From positions 1,348,488-1,412,487 of the forward strand of contig NW_019091427.1 in the NCBI RefSeq assembly GCF_001949145.1: a stretch of DNA of 64,000 bases, in the 5' to 3' direction. Source of the DNA: Acanthaster planci. Taxonomy: Eukaryota > Echinodermata > Asteroidea > Valvatida > Acanthasteridae. This document shows, in pieces, positions 22,190-34,040 of this stretch. Each line of letters begins with the position of its first letter. The first letter of the stretch is position 1. The notes below the pieces were generated by a model, which was given only the letters and a program-made list of their open reading frames with translations, was not told the DNA's origin and ran no database searches. The position numbers and the translations under genes are program-made.

Positions 22190-25100
22190 ATGCCGATGAA
22201 CACAAGGAAACGTTCTAGTCAACTAGGCGATTTACCAGAGGAGAAGAGGTCCAAACATGGCAAGGAGCCTTGTGTGGCCGAGCCTGAGCTGTATACCACC
22301 ATTCCACCACAACCAAAGGCGAAAAAGCCTGGCCAGCTTACACACGATCAACTCAAACGCTACTTCGACGAGGTACGTGTGTGCAAACCCTACCGCGGTT
22401 GTTTACTTATATTACTAGGGAGCTTAATGTGATATTACTAAAATAATCTTCAACTGCCATTCGCAGTCCATCACATGGCATGCCTTCTTAGGCCTATTCT
22501 TATTCGATTTCAGTTGACGAAAGGCGAGCATCGACGTAGCTTAATTCCCAAGTACTCTATGGGCTAAAGATGCTAACAGAAAGCCTGGAAATGACCTGGG
22601 GATGCAATCTGTCAAGTCTGGAGAGGGGGGCAATACTTCAAATAGACATAGGCATTGTATTTAAATTTCTAATGACCAGGCCTTTAGAGGTTGCAATCAA
22701 CCATTACCTGCATGGGTGTCAATCAGTGAGAGACGGGGTCCCCCCCCCCAACTTTCAAAGTTTGGAAGATATCACATCATTTGTCCTGTCTACATTTTTT
22801 CCAGACCCTAAATAACAAAAATGCGGGGAAAGAAGGCTTATATTTGATTCATCTTTCAGATAAAATTACGTGGAAATGAAGTAAATCTTCCAAGATAGTA
22901 CACGTACTTGCTAAAAATGGTTGATCGCACCACAAAACATCAAGAACCATCAGTTCCAGGGACGTGGACGTCAGGCTGTTACCGCGATGCGCTTCGCGCA
23001 ATAGCATTAGAGTTCTGATCAAGGTTACGCCCCCATATCTTTCGAAATAGCGTTTATGGGGCAAACGGGGGGAAGCACAGTCCTCGACAGAGGGGCATAT
23101 ATGCCCCGTGACTACGTCTGTTACCCTACAGGTGATAAAATCCAGCGAAGATAAAAAAACAATTCCAGCCGTGCCCTCGTTGAGTTGATGAATAATAATT
23201 ATTGTGCACCAATTTTCATGACCTGCAAAGGAAAACTTTAGGCAATACTGCTCTGTGCCAAAAGTTAACAGGGCTAAAGGGGACACACACTTTTGTTTAC
23301 GGTAGGATTCGTGGATTGATACTTGGAGGGAACACGAAGAAGTAGAATTTAAAATGATTTTAAAAATGTTTTACCCGGAAATTCTGTTGCTCTCTTATTT
23401 TGCGTCCACTGTGACAGTACCATTAAAGTTAATACTTTAGAAATAAACGTTACTTTTTAACAGGGATATCTTCTCATTCCTGATTTCTTCCAACCATTTG
23501 AGCTGGATCCCGTAAGAGAAGGCATTGCAGAAGAAGTGGACCGTCTGGTTGACCAACTTTACAATGCCGGCAAGATCAAAGGTTCGCAATTCCTTCAATG
23601 TTACACATACGGGCACACATTTAACACATCTCGTTTTGAAAAGATACTACCCTTTGATTTCACATCGATTTTGCCTTTAGTTTTCTTGCAGCACAAATTT
23701 TTAGTTCAATAAGAAAAGAAGGGAAAGCCATAGTTTTCAGCTTGTATGTTAGTGAACGTGCTTTTGTAATACTGTAATTCCAAAACTTTTTTTTTCAACT
23801 GGAGTCGAGTCTAGTCACTGTAACGTAGTGACCGAGTCGAGTCGAATCATTAGGCCAAAAAGTTGAGTCGAGATAAGTCAAGTATTTAAATTTATCTCTG
23901 GTCACACTACATCTTACTCTTGATGATAATAACACGTAACATTTTCATTATCAAACGGTACTATGAGTTATTGCACTTTTTTCGCAAAGAAGTAGGCTTT
24001 CCTTGTTTGGAACTCGAGTCTTATCAACTTTCACTCGAATTGGGTCGTCTGATGAGGGACTCAAGTCAAGTCGACTCATTCGTTCCTAGTGACCCGGGTC
24101 AAGTCAAATCGTCAAAATTGTGACTCGAGTCGGACTCCATTTCTGCCAACCATTTTAACAGTTCTTCAGTTCAATTTCCAACATAATTCCCAAATCGAAA
24201 TGCGCTGTGCGTCACACTTCCAAACACAAAGCAAATAATTAATGTTTGACGATACTTCCGGGCAATGCCGAAGCCAACCCGAATTTGAAGGTGGCCTCGC
24301 AGCAATGAATTTATAATTAATGTCTTATACCATTATTAGTGTTTTCAAAAGAATACGGTCTTGGCATCAGTGGCGTATCCAGGTCTTAGGTCAGGAGAGG
24401 CAAAATGTATCTTTTTTTCTAAAAATCGATGTCTAATTGTTTTCTGCTGTAAAGAATCCCCATTTAACCCCACCAAAAAAGGTGCAATGGTATACGGTAC
24501 CGTTTCTAAACTGTTGGCACTTTCAATTCCTAAAAAAAATTCTTGGGCACTTCTTATGTAAGGTGTTTTATTGCGGTATTGCGTTCTTTCTCACATGACC
24601 GTATATCGATATAGTTGTTATCAATTATTATAAGTTACCTGCCGTTTCAGACAAATGCAGCGATGCTGGGTTGTTTCAGCGCATGACGCTGATTGAAGAG
24701 CAGTTCCCGGGTGCTGCTGTGTTGCTACACAAGACAGGATATCTTCCTCAGGTAATCCATATGAATCATATGACATATATCACATTGTACAACGTTGCCC
24801 TGCAGTGGTTTTGATTATCTGCCCTCTGTGTTTCCTTCTTGTGGTGAATGTTTGCCTCTATTATAAAGAAACTGAAATCTTGCAGTTATGTTATGGTTAA
24901 GTCACCAGTTCACCGAAGTTAATGCACATTTAGTTTAGAACAGAATAGAATAGAATAGCACAACTTCATGGGCAAAAGTACTGTAATGCCAGTAAGCTCT
25001 ATTGCCATGGCTTCTCACAATTATGTTTTGAGTGTTTTTTGCACGCTTTTATATTCTTGTTTGCCCGGTTGCCAGCATGTGTCACTGAAACGGACCGGTG

Positions 25101-28100
25101 TTTCTTTTTCATATCTGTCTCCATCTGTTAGTCCTATTTGTTTTATGCATCATTTGTTTGGATTGCATAATGTCTGGTTTTCTTTTCTCCTTTTTATCTG
25201 GACAGAGCTTTCGAGACTTGTGGTCCAATGAGCGTTTGCTGAATGTCATGGAGCAATTGATCGGTCCAGACATTGCAGGCCATCCGGTGTGGAATCTTAG
25301 AGTTAAGGTATCTTCAACTTTGTTTTGTCTTTCAAGTACTACTCGTAAGCACTGGTAGCTAGAGGTTGTCCCATGATTACTGCCCCTTCCTCCGTCACAA
25401 TTTTGATTTTGTATTTCATTTTATGTTACCAGAATCAACACTGTCTGTTCTTTATCTTAGACTCCCCAAAATGAGCAAGCGACAGTGCCCTGGCACCAAG
25501 GTAAACATGAAACTTAGCTATGCATAAAATGTTCTATATTGATAAACTACTTCCACAAGTGTAAATCTCAAGAGTTTGACATCCGTCATTATTGTGGGGA
25601 ATGTTATTAACTAGAAGTGTGGATTCTCTTGGTTTTCATGAATTCATGCTTTTGGAATAAAGGAGCTCAGATCTTGCTTTCATGGTTTTGCTATGATCTT
25701 GGGTGTCTCGGCCCTTATTTGGATTGAGATGAAGGACCAGTACCGTATTTCAAACTTCCAATACAGTTTACATAGCACAGTATTAATTGATTCCCATTTA
25801 CGCAGGGACGTTTTACACCAATGGGAAGGGGGTAACTACTTCGGTCAACAAATCGGGGCTCTCATCCTAAAGGATTAAGGCTTCTGCTCATTACCATCCT
25901 GAAGTATTATGTACTATGAGTAAATTGAGTTTTTTACCAGATAATGCGTACTTGGATCCTGAAGCTCTTCATGTGCTGCAGCCCACTGCGTGGATACCAA
26001 TGTTGGATGTCCAAAAAGAAAATGGATGCCTGCAGGTAATTTCGGTTCAAAGGGAGTTGGCACGTGTCCAGTGATCCCACAGACCCCCGTATTGGCCATC
26101 CGCATCTCTCTTGCGTATGCACGTCAAATAATTCCGATGTACAAGTGATGTTTTGAAACAACACTCTGTTGTCAAGAGATGGATCGGGAAACTTAGTTAC
26201 TACCTTAAAGAGTATACCCGAAGTCCCGCATGGACAATTGCGAAAATGGAGTGGAGGGTTCCCTTCAGTCTGAGGAAGAGTAACCTGTCCTTTTAACCCT
26301 GGGGGAAATCTGTTTCTTCTTGCCATGCAAGGCTCGGCTATTAAGTAACGCTTTATAAGCACTCTGTTTCACTGGGGTTTTTTAAGTGACACGTGGTGAT
26401 GCTGCAAGGAAATGTGATTTTGTCCAGATCATGTTATGCCAGGTGCAGCATACACCATCATAATAATCAGATACGGAATTTTATTCAACAGTTCAGCAAC
26501 AATGCACGGCGGTGGGTATCTTAGTGGTAAAATCCCTCTGAAGCATCGAAACAGAGATCGCAGCGTGCGTGAAGACCAGCTGACTTGGTGCAAAAGCGAA
26601 CAGAAACGCGAGTTTGTGAGGGCATGTCAAAATTTATTCGCGCTGCGAAGTCGGGAAAGTTGACCACATTTCAACTCAAACACAATAATTTAGCAGCAAA
26701 TCTTTCACCTCGCTTCTCTTTCGTATTCGCGTGACGTATGCACCGGCCTGTACATCCGAACCAGGATCATTATCCAATGCATCTGTGGATAGAAGCAATT
26801 CAGAATATCCCCCATCCGATCTGTGTGCATGAAAATCGCAAAGACTGATATACGGCAATAAAACCGTCTCGCCGACCTCATTTCTTTCTATGTATTTTAA
26901 AAAGGTCAATTTTCTCTCGTGCCACTCATTCGTGCTATGGTCTCACTTTTCTCCAACGGTAACCTGGACTGTGTGTTGGCCCAGGTCATACCTCGTGGAC
27001 ATCGGAAGGGCGTCACAGCCACCCACACCTGCTGCGTGGGAGGAACTTGGTATGTGCAAATCAAGGACACCAGTGATATGATGACTTCCCTCGGTGTAGA
27101 TGTCAAGGATGCGGTTACCGTGGAAATGCCGTATGGAGGAGTTCTGCTCATGAACAATGCTATACCGCATCAGAGGTTTGTTTTGATCCCTCTACGTAAG
27201 CCTCCACCTTAAGCTTTCTCTACACTACCCCGCTGGCAACTCCGACCTTTTTTTTACTCCCTAGCAACACGTTCAATCAACACTTGCATCGAAGTGCATT
27301 TCCAACTGAGCATCCATTGCAGCTAAAATTGCGCCCTTTCTTTTTGCTGCTCGGGGCGTGGCGGAGAGCGTGCTATCAAACTGTAGGGGTGTGAAGTGGC
27401 AGAACGCGGCAACGGGCTGTAGATTTTGTAAGAAAAATTAGGAACCTAAGGCAAAGCAAAATTGGAATGACAAAATGGACCGTAAAACCACACGGCTATT
27501 AATAGAAATTTGGGTGATGGGAAACGGAAAAGACCACTTCATCGATCAAATCGATCAACAGTATCCATCAATGAGTTGAATTTTCGTGTCTCAAAACCTA
27601 TCGGGTATACCCATTTATTTCCAAATTGTTACTCTAACCTTTAACGGTATATCGATTGCTCATCAGCATTCTAACCAATATATAAATCGTCAGAACCGTA
27701 CGTGAGGCTCCCAAATCTGTCCCGCCGTAGCCTGCTGATCAGAGAACATGCTATATAGTTATACAATTTAACATTATACAAAGCCTTCACGAAGACAAGA
27801 CAATTTTTAATGATTATAAATTCACAGGCGTCACCGGAAGTGAGACATGTCTGTTACGATATGTCAGATGCCATCTTTTTGAGACATTAATTAATTAATA
27901 AATTAATAGTTTACATCATATCTCACACCTTACACTGCCTGGCGACCGTCATACTTTCTCAGTAACTAAAAGTAAGTTACTAAGGCCCGTAGCACCAATG
28001 TATTAGCACCAAATATGAATTATCAAAAGTGGGGTATTTATGTTTCTCCAAAGTTTGTTTTCACGAGATGTATTTTTAAGTTCTTTTTTACGAGCTCTAT

Positions 28101-30688
28101 TTTTAGAAACATTGTTTCTATCTTTGGAAAAAAGTTTTCACAATACATTTTCTTCAACTTCATTTTTATGATATGAATATATCTGGCGGCCTGATACAAA
28201 AAGCGAGTGATCTCAATATCCCCAAAACATCTCGTAAACGAATCTAAATGGAGTTAAATGGAATTTCTTTTGTTTATTAAAAATATATGTCATACATGTA
28301 AAACAAGCTTGGAAAAGACATTTCATAACAACGAACATTGGAAAATTCTGTCCCGTGGAAACAAATTTGAAAAATATATCTCAAAATGGAGACAAATTTC
28401 GAAAATATATCCCATCAAAACGAACTTTTGCACCTTACTTTTTCCTAATGAATAGGTGGCATGTATAGTCGGAACAGAGCACAGTGTTAAGTTGTAACCA
28501 ACTGACGCGCGTGCAGCTGAAACATACATATCATTCCCAAGTTCATGCACTTATTTTCATATTTCGTTGGTTGGAATTAACCTTTTTAAATTTCCAAATC
28601 GGAGCCTTTCTCTAAAACAGAAAAGTGCAGACAGTGACGAATTTATTTTGCAAATTACGATGGCTATACTATGTCCAGTAATGTCGTCCGGCGATATAGT
28701 CCACTTGTTTCAAAATAATTTCGCATGCACTTATGATGGGCCTATACATATAATCGCTCTTTTTATGCGTTGAGAAGTTCTCTTCAGCCACCGAAAATAA
28801 AAAGCAGGTGCTGGAGAGGGGGGAAAATCCAAAAGTTATGCGGTGTTGACCAAGCATTCAGGCGCACGGACTCCTGAAATTCGCTACGAATCGCAGTTAC
28901 CGGCTTCCATATAGGACTCTTCTGGGTTCTCGGCCCACCACACTTCCCCCCTGCCCATCCATTTAACCCAAAAGGGTTCGAGCGGCCATGCAAGGGAGGA
29001 AACGAGACAAGCCCCTAAGCCCTGGCCGCCGAGTTGGCCATACATCTCGAACCTGTACTAAGGCGCTCACCTGGACTTCGCGGACAGTCCCAGCAGAAGA
29101 GCTTACCCAATTGGCTAAGATACTGTTGGTATTTTAGAATGGAAAATTTAATACTTTATACCTTGTGACCAGAGCCGTCCACTGAAAAATCAAAAGGAAA
29201 ACACCGGGATTCGAACCTTGAACTCTTCGTCTTTCAACAGCCACCTTAACCACTCGGCCATTGGAAACCATATATGCGTAATCTCGCGTGTGTGTTTAGA
29301 AAAACACTAACTTGGCCTATCTGAATGGGGACATTACGCAACAGCAAGTTTGACAATTCAGGGTCTCAGTTGAGTGACTAGATGGTTTAGATGCAAACCA
29401 AATTAACTTTTCCCTCGTCTTCTCAGCTTGGAGAACTACTCTGACAAAATCCGTTGGAGCCTCGACCTTCGTTGGCAGAGGCCAGATAAGCCTAACGGTT
29501 TCTATGGCATCAAGGACAGCGTGCTCATGCGCACATCGAAGGATCCTAATTATACGATAGACTTCGAATCCTTCAATAAAGTTGATAGGCACATCAAGGC
29601 TGTGGATTCGATGCTAGGAACAGAGGTAGGCTACAGGGTCCCAAGTTTTCAATATAAATGTCCTTCTAGTCCCCCAGAATCAGGATGCATACAATAGCAT
29701 CTCCCTTATCAAGAAATTTTAAAAAAGCACGAACAGGTGAGTCACAAATAATACGGGCCGCATGCCGCCGAAATTAGTTCTTCTTAAACGCAATAAAGCC
29801 ACAAAACAAGGTGCTATCAAAGTTAAATTCTGAAGCATATTCCTGCAAAAAAAGAGAAAGAAACACGTGTCCTCTCATGTCGTTTCATGACCCTTTGGCA
29901 TTGTAAAATAGAGAGGAACGGTATCAGCATGCTCATGATAACGCAATATGAGCAAAGTTTGAGCGACATAACAAGTCAACACATTAGCCTAACCTTGATG
30001 AAATATTATATGCCTACTACCTACACGCAAAGGAAAACCTGACAGTTGGTAAATTTGACCCAAATTTACAGACACAAATTTCATAGATATTTTTTCTAGT
30101 AAAATTGTCAAACACGCCCGAAACTTATTTCTAAATTATGCTAAAAGGGTATTGGGGGGTTTCTGTATGCATCATTACCTAGTTTTGGGGGGCCTTTCTT
30201 GAGGCTTTTCACAGGCTTTCAGAAGGGAAAACGAAAAATCACAACAAATAGCATAGGCCTATTCTCTTTTACATTTCGCAACAGAAATTGCCTTCCTTCT
30301 CTGTTTGTGTCATGGCATTCTCTATATAGATCTGATGATGAATAGATGCGAGAAAACGCGCTTCCAGCACTATTCTTAAGTTCGAAACTAAAAACTACAT
30401 AAAACTCACACAACGCCAGTAAAGAAAGAACTTCAGTTAAATTTGCCATGAGTTTATACCCTAACCCCATGGGCCTTTGGCTGGTGTATACAATTCCTGT
30501 TCCTGCAGCAGAAAGAACTGGGCGTGAGCCGTGACACAAAGGCAGACGACGAATTCGACACCACCATAATGGGTCCCTGGATGAAGCGATGGGAGTTGGT
30601 GCATCACAACCGACATACAGCCAAATTTGAGAGGAATGAAGACAGGGATGACGCTACCAGCTCTTGGCATTCCTGGGATAAGGCTTGA
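22190..30688 (+). CDS. Phytanoyl-CoA dioxygenase (PhyH) family Fe(II)/2-oxoglutarate oxygenase, 9 exons, 402 aa
   Basis: Exons: 22190-22372, 23464-23581, 24651-24751, 25206-25307, 25461-25500, 25941-26035, 26985-27175, 29427-29625, 30509-30688; all junctions are GT/AG and phases (0,1,0,0,1,0,2,0) join in frame. The metal triad is visible: H180-x-D182 in VPWHQDNAY, split across the exon 5/6 junction, and distal H275 in NNAIPHQS. The 2-oxoglutarate-binding Arg is R286 in DKIRWSLDLRW, at the family's spacing of about 11 from the distal His. The N-terminus is basic (RKRSSQLGDLPEEKRSK), resembling a bipartite nuclear signal rather than a peroxisomal PTS2. The C-terminus ends WDKA, so no PTS1 is seen. 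The protein is longer than PHYH or PHYHD1. It is a PhyH-superfamily enzyme of unknown substrate, not demonstrably the peroxisomal phytanoyl-CoA hydroxylase. A second Met at codon 3 is an alternative start. Confidence 0.9.
23800..24139. mobile_element. GAGTC-rich foldback element
   Basis: The left end TGGAGTCGAGTCTAGTCAC is inverted at the right end as GTGACTCGAGTCGGACTCCA. The interior is packed with GAGTC/GACTC pentamers (GAGTCGAGTCGAATC, CAAGTCAAGTCGACTC). It lies in intron 2 of the PhyH gene and has no coding capacity of note. Element boundaries are approximate. Confidence 0.6.
24361..24560 (+). repeat. End of a dispersed element carrying GTGGCGTATCCAGG
   Basis: CAGTGGCGTATCCAGGTCTT at about 24368-24387 is the inverse of the word at about 838-855. 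A diverged copy with both ends is suggested at 34888-35052. It lies in the PhyH gene intron 2, just upstream of exon 3. Confidence 0.45.
29205..29276 (-). pseudogene. tRNA-Ser-like sequence, degenerate (pseudo-tRNA or SINE head)
   Basis: On the minus strand, ATGGCCGAGTGGTTAAGGTG gives a good D-arm/A box and GGTTCGAATCCCGG a good B box, as in tRNA-Ser. The anticodon stem around GGCTGTTGAAAGACG and the T stem do not pair properly. No convincing acceptor stem was found. I therefore treat it as a tRNA-derived relic, in intron 7 of the PhyH gene. Confidence 0.5.
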
Positions 30689-30764
30689 TCACCATCAACA
30701 CTAAACCCCACGGATATGCTCTTGCAGGGGATTTTTGGCCCAACCTGCCTTTGATATTTTCAAC

Positions 30765-30825
30765 ATGGACATTTATAAAGCGCAAAACATATTCACCATA
30801 AAGGTGCTCAAAGCACTTTGCACGA
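30765..30825 (+). repeat. SINE/LINE-like 3' fragment (TTTATAAAGCGC...CTCAAAGCACTTT)
   Basis: The pair of words TTTATAAAGCGC and GTGCTCAAAGCACTTT with this spacing recalls a common animal SINE head. It lies just after the PhyH stop codon, so it is probably part of the 3' UTR. The family was not identified. Confidence 0.35.
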
Positions 30826-31018
30826 ATAAAAAATCACAGAATTTACGTGAATTAAAAACAAACTGAACGGCCTAAAAACAGACAAATACAAAACTGTCAA
30901 CAACTAGAGTGGTTAATTGAAGGCTTCCTGCATTTTAATTATTTTTAACTTCCATTAATTCTGTAAGAAAAAAATAAGGTCAGTGGGTTCAACTAATACT
31001 TTCATTAACAACACATTG

Positions 31019-31024
31019 AATAAA
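31019..31024 (+). terminator. Candidate polyadenylation signal of the PhyH gene (AATAAA)
   Basis: AATAAA lies 331 bp after the stop codon. An earlier hexamer occurs near 30824. Which one is used cannot be told from sequence. Confidence 0.35.
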
Positions 31025-31049
31025 CCCACCCAGTTAAATTTAATCAAGC

Positions 31050-31055
31050 TTTATT
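31050..31055 (-). terminator. Candidate polyadenylation signal of ASPG (AATAAA on the minus strand)
   Basis: Plus-strand TTTATT gives AATAAA in the ASPG direction, only about 30 bp from the opposing PhyH hexamer. It is almost 3 kb past the ASPG stop, so a nearer signal may be used instead. Confidence 0.25.
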
Positions 31056-31772
31056 TACTTACAACTATGGCATTGAAACACTGAGCATGATATCCAATAT
31101 ACGTGGAAATAGTTCAATAATCCGTTAAGCAATCCGGCCACTATCAAATAAAAAATCCAAAGCCCGAAACCTCGCAACAAGCTTTCAACTGCTAACAGTA
31201 CCTACAATGTTAACGCAAATCCAGCCACCAACCTTTCCCACCTCAGTTAAAAGAGTCTGCTATTTCAGCTACATTCTCATGTTAAAAAACCCTACACATT
31301 TAAGACCAAAAATAAAATCCTTCTCAAGAAAACATGACATTATTCAGAAAGTCAGCGAATATTTAAAATATTGTGTATGACCTAGAATTAAAACACTGAT
31401 AAATTGAAGTAACTTTGTTTCAGTATCTATAACATGTATCAATAAACCACTGCAAAGCCTTACAGTATTGTCAATGACGAATATCTATATCTCAGGGCAT
31501 AACTGATATTCAATATGGTTAAGCAATGAATGAGGAGACAAATACATTCCTAATGATTCCTTGATCCATCCTATTTCAATCCAACCACAGTATGATTACG
31601 AAAAACAGGCAGAAATTTAGCATTCTCCGTCGATAAACAGAAAGCAAATAATAAAGTGCTGAATATAGGGAACAAGAAGTTGCTTATCAGTATACCAAGA
31701 TCATGCAAACTGATGATCAGTCTAATGCTCTCATCATGCTGTCATATGTAAAAGGTCTTTGACCTTGAAAGG

Positions 31773-31899
31773 CTAAGGCTGCATCCGAATCTCTTGTCTA
31801 GAGCTAGGTCTAGGTCTTCACTCCATTAGAAATGAGGGGAGACGCGTAGACAATAGACCTAGCCGTAGCTTTGGAAGCCCGCTTCGGACACGGCCTAAG
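31773..31899. repeat. Dispersed element, about 127 bp, copy 2
   Basis: This matches the reverse complement of 15122-15248 along its whole length with roughly 85% identity by eye. The ends carry related inverted words (GCATCCGAATC and CGGACACGGCC). Confidence 0.65.
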
Positions 31900-33570
31900 C
31901 ACAGACGTGTCTAAGTCTATAAGTCTTCTCATTCCACTTCATGAACATAATCATTTAACAGTGATAACACCAAATTTTAACAAAGTACCTCATTTCTTTG
32001 TAAGCTCTTCTGATAGCATCAATAGTAAGGGACAGATTCCCTCTCTTCTAACATGATTTCAGGTTTCACTGCCTTTTTTAAGGTTCATCGATCAAGCACA
32101 CAAAATTAATTGCTTAACGTCCAATCTAATTCTGCTAATCAAATCTAACGTCCAATCCTTTCTACTATAAAGATTTTGTCTTTGGGATCATTTTGACATG
32201 AGTGTTAACACACCTTACGAAATAAAAAGATAGTTATTCAGCGGCTTTCTGCATAAAATTCACACACCCACGTAAATGTGTTAAAGTTAGACCGGTGTTA
32301 CTGTTAATTTTTAATCATGTTACGCCTCCATGTACCACAAATTTTTGTATTGTATAATTACTGGAAGAAGTACCCAGATGACTGGAAAAATGAGAGTAAT
32401 TATATTCCTTTTGATATCGCGAATAACTCTTCTTTTTTCCCTCTTAATCACCAGAGTTAAAAGTCGCAGCTGATTTCCAGTAATTTTTTCCCTAGTAATA
32501 CACCATATGAACATCAAGTAGTCTCGTCAACACATACATGTGTGTAAGGAAGAATGTAAAATTTGAAGTTTCTAAAATTTGAAAAAGAAAAGCCCGAATC
32601 TCAATGCCACAAAAAAGGGCAAGAAACAGCTTAGTGCTTACTAGAAAGAGACAGATGGAATAAATTTCCAGCAGATATTGAAACGTTCTGCTTCAAGCCT
32701 TATGTGGAAGTGAGGAAAGTGAACGGTGAGTTTTACAAGACAGCATCACCGCACAGCATTTGTGCATGAATTTTATAGTCATTTTAACAAATGTATCATG
32801 ATCACAATTAATGTGACGTGGAGTATATCATTAGTTTGAGATTAATAATAATACTGAAAGTGATCAGAGAGAACACAATGCACTTTCTCGTCTTTGATTT
32901 GTTCAATACCATTATCACCTGTACATTATCTCCCCCATTAAGCACTGGTGTATGTCTCACCTAAAAGCCACTAATTTATCATACTAGTGTCAAAATTCAC
33001 TTAAGTTTGACTACAGACCCTGAGTTCAAGACCCTGAGTAGGAAGTACAAGGTTAAATAAATTCCATAAACACACTTTTATGCAACATGTTTGTCCCATA
33101 TTGCTAGTATTTGGTATTTCCTTCGATATTTGGTTTGTCTTTGCCAACACACATTTCTGTGGGAATTTTCCCACAAGCTCTAGGCAACATATATGTGTAA
33201 TAGAGTGTACGGAGATTAATGAATTGTGACTAAGGACTGACCAAATGAGTCTTTTCCAGTCACAAAAATCTTCACCAACAGCAGCCGTTAACATCAGTAC
33301 GTCCACACTGCTGGAGGCGTGTCCAGGTGTTGAATTGGAGGGGCAGCCGGGAGCAAAATAAATTTCTCTACTGAATGCTTCATCCATTACAGATGACAAC
33401 CCCTTTCCTCCACCTAGTTTAGGAAGGTATTGGTAACATTGCCGGAGTGTTGGCAATTTCTATTCCCTCAAAGATGGAAGAATAAAGTGGAAATATGTCT
33501 CCATGCCCCCTGCCCCCAGGATACATCACATCGTGCTCCATGTTGAGCAACCTTTATGTGGCTTGACACT

Positions 33571-33880
33571 TTAAAGGGTTACAGAAAAAGAAAGCGTTTA
33601 GTTAGCGTGAAGTATTTAAAAATAGCAATAAATACGTAACCATATGTGCTGTGCGTATCGGTGTTCTGGCGATGACATCATCAAATCAGCCTAGGAGTGC
33701 GAATGGCCAAAAGGGAATTTTTTTGTGGGCAGGGACACGCAGGATCTTTCATTTATTTTGAGGTCTCAATTAATGGGGTAAACATTAATTTTATGAAGTT
33801 TTTGAAATGGCTACATATTTATTGTTTTTCGGAAATACTTTACGTGAACTAAATGCTTTCTATTTCCGTAACCCTTTAAC
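33571..33880. mobile_element. MITE with about 48-bp terminal inverted repeats flanked by TTAA
   Basis: The left end TTAAAGGGTTACAGAAAAAG is matched in inverse at the right end, TTTCCGTAACCCTTTAA; the pairing continues inward to about 48 bp with a few mismatches (AAAGCGTTTAGTTAGCGTGAAGTATT against its inverted partner ending near 33832). TTAA abuts both ends, which is the target preference of piggyBac elements. There is no ORF. Assignment to a superfamily is tentative. Confidence 0.7.
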
Positions 33881-34040
33881 ACACTGGCTAACTAAACCCC
33901 AATCCGCTATGTAATGGACTAGAATTTACATGTAGTTAACTAATGTGTCACGTGCATTTCACCACCAAGGTTCCTACAGTAGCGTGTAGTACAGTTCCAG
34001 CCATTCAGTGACTGGGTTCTGAAGACGGGCCACTGTTCCT

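Larger units (their letters stand above)
30689..34040. other. Tail-to-tail intergenic region between the PhyH gene and ASPG
   Basis: No coding exon is supported. It contains the two candidate polyadenylation signals near 31020-31055, a second copy of the 127-bp repeat (31773-31899) and a TTAA-flanked MITE (33571-33880). A 151-codon open frame on the minus strand at 33001-33456 has no splice or family support. Confidence 0.55.

Noticed and set aside
29205-29276. Functional tRNA-Ser gene
   Set aside because: A and B boxes are good, but anticodon and T stems do not pair and no acceptor stem was found.
33001-33456. 151-codon open frame on the minus strand between the PhyH gene and ASPG
   Set aside because: No family motif, and no splice connection to ASPG, whose stop codon is upstream. 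Probably 3' UTR or chance.
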